A stretch of 13,906 nt of DNA. Source: Clostridia bacterium (GTDB lineage Bacteria; Bacillota; Sulfobacillia; SLMV01). Shown piece after piece: positions 13,309 to 13,906 of the stretch. A program made the position numbers and the translations under genes. Numbering within the stretch: position 1 is the first letter of the stretch; each line of letters starts with the position of its first letter. A model generated the notes under the pieces. It ran no database searches, had not been told where the DNA came from, and was given only the letters and a program-made list of their open reading frames with translations. Location of the stretch: the NCBI GenBank assembly GCA_007133365.1, contig SLMV01000183.1:1-13906 (forward strand), in the 5' to 3' direction.

Positions 13309-13906
13309 TCAGGTCATCGACGGACGTACCCGCCCCAGTTGATGGAGCAGGCGTGACATGCCCCCGGAACGTGTTCGGCCGGCATCCTTAATGGGTGGAT
13401 GCGCCTGTTTGACCCCCAGGGTTTTTCTGACCACTTTTCGGGTTGCGGCCTGTACCCGCTGTTTCCGATCCGGTAACGCCAACGGAGTGTCCACCGCTAG
13501 GCGCTGGGTGAAACGATCCAAAAAACCCAGCAGATGCTGTCCCAGGGAGCGGAGCATCGCCATCACCCCCGGTTCACCCCAACTCTGACCGCGCTTTCGA
13601 ATCCGATTCTTAAACCGATCCACCTGGGATTCCGCCGCCCCCATACCGCGCATCCCCCGCACAGAAAAATCCTGCTCCCGTAAGCGATCCCGATAATCCC
13701 GCACCATCGCCGGATCCGACAATAGATCCCGCCGTAAATCCCCCAACGGGGTCTTAACGGGGTCTTTTTGTCCCTGCCAAGAAGGCGACGCTCAGCCGTC
13801 GCCAACGCCACCAATAAACCCGGAGGATCGTCCCCGTAAAAAGCATCCAACGCAGTACGGGCTTGCCCGGTTCCCCTTAATAAATATCGAAGATCCCGCA
13901 CCATAT
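13309..13906 (-). mobile_element. Right part of an ISLre2-family insertion sequence (partial)
   Basis: The minus strand encodes the C-terminal region of a transposase of the UPF0236/ISLre2 type, and the element runs off the right edge. Only the coding extent is given as the boundary, because the terminal inverted repeat and target duplication cannot be identified with one end. The actual IS terminus must lie somewhere between the transposase stop (13309) and the channel gene (12986). Confidence 0.65.
13309..13906 (-). pseudogene. ISLre2/UPF0236-type transposase, C-terminal part, frameshifted
   Basis: Two overlapping frames together make one transposase end of about 198 residues. The first is open from the window edge (DLRYLLRGTGQARTALDAF, then VALATAERRLLGRDKK). 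The second contains the family's C-terminal signature GMRGMGAAESQVDRF followed by RKRGQSW (residues around 13650-13570) and ends at TGA 13309-13311. Moving from first to second requires a -1 shift between an upstream stop of the second frame (13794-13792) and the first frame's stop near 13563. The natural place is the A5G run on the minus strand (13769-13764). Re-reading one A there gives a smooth ...GRDKKDPVKTPLGDLRRD... join. ISLre2 transposases are normally one uninterrupted frame, so loss of one A is the simplest explanation, with programmed slippage or sequencing error as alternatives. The N-terminus is outside the window. Confidence 0.7.

Noticed and set aside
1..13906. CRISPR arrays, tRNA or rRNA genes, phage or defence modules
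   Set aside because: No regularly spaced repeats, no cloverleaf or rRNA-like sequence and no relevant protein motifs were seen on either strand.

Overview
The window looks like chromosome from a Bacillota (Firmicutes) bacterium of medium GC. The signs are AAGGAGG-type ribosome binding sites, a T-box leader with a methionine specifier in front of metG, a metG-tatD-rsmA cluster, a rhodanese-less ThiI paired with a cysteine desulfurase, a YkuK-family protein and a YaiI/YqxD-family protein. My impression is a deep-branching, possibly Sulfobacillus-like lineage. That rests on overall gene character, not on a search, so treat it as tentative.

Layout, left to right. 1-372 is the 3' end of an unidentified gene with a small beta-rich C-terminal region. 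592-1038 is a single-gene unit for a DUF134/UPF0251 DNA-binding protein with a near-consensus promoter. 1465-3902 (+) is a cysteine desulfurase-thiI pair, the usual Bacillota arrangement for 4-thiouridine formation in tRNA. It converges, with only 10 bp between stop codons, on a ykuK-like gene (3913-4422, -) that has its own extended -10 promoter. 4503-8056 (-) is a metG-tatD-rsmA cluster. metG and tatD overlap by 4 nt, and tatD and rsmA are 9 nt apart. The cluster is led by a Met T-box (8084-8342) and a clear sigma-A promoter (8349-8377). Immediately upstream is yaiI/yqxD (8418-8876, -), whose terminator abuts the metG promoter.

Right part. 9019-10569 (+) encodes a long CofE-like (F420-0:glutamate ligase superfamily) protein of unknown substrate, followed by a 24-nt perfect palindrome that may act as a terminator. 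10883-11728 (-) is a xylose isomerase-like/endonuclease IV-like TIM-barrel protein, and 11958-12986 (-) is a two-TM potassium channel with a cytoplasmic RCK module. The right edge (13309-13906, -) carries the C-terminal part of an ISLre2/UPF0236-type transposase split by a -1 frameshift at a run of five A. The element continues past the window.

Functionally, most of the window is housekeeping: tRNA and rRNA modification, aminoacylation, and ion homeostasis. I see no CRISPR array, tRNA or rRNA gene, phage module, toxin-antitoxin pair or recognisable defence system. I do not think an undescribed multi-gene system is visible. The points most worth a second look are the CofE-like protein, the frameshifted transposase, the DUF134 protein with its zinc ribbon and arginine tail, and the unassigned gaps at 1039-1464 and 10600-10882.
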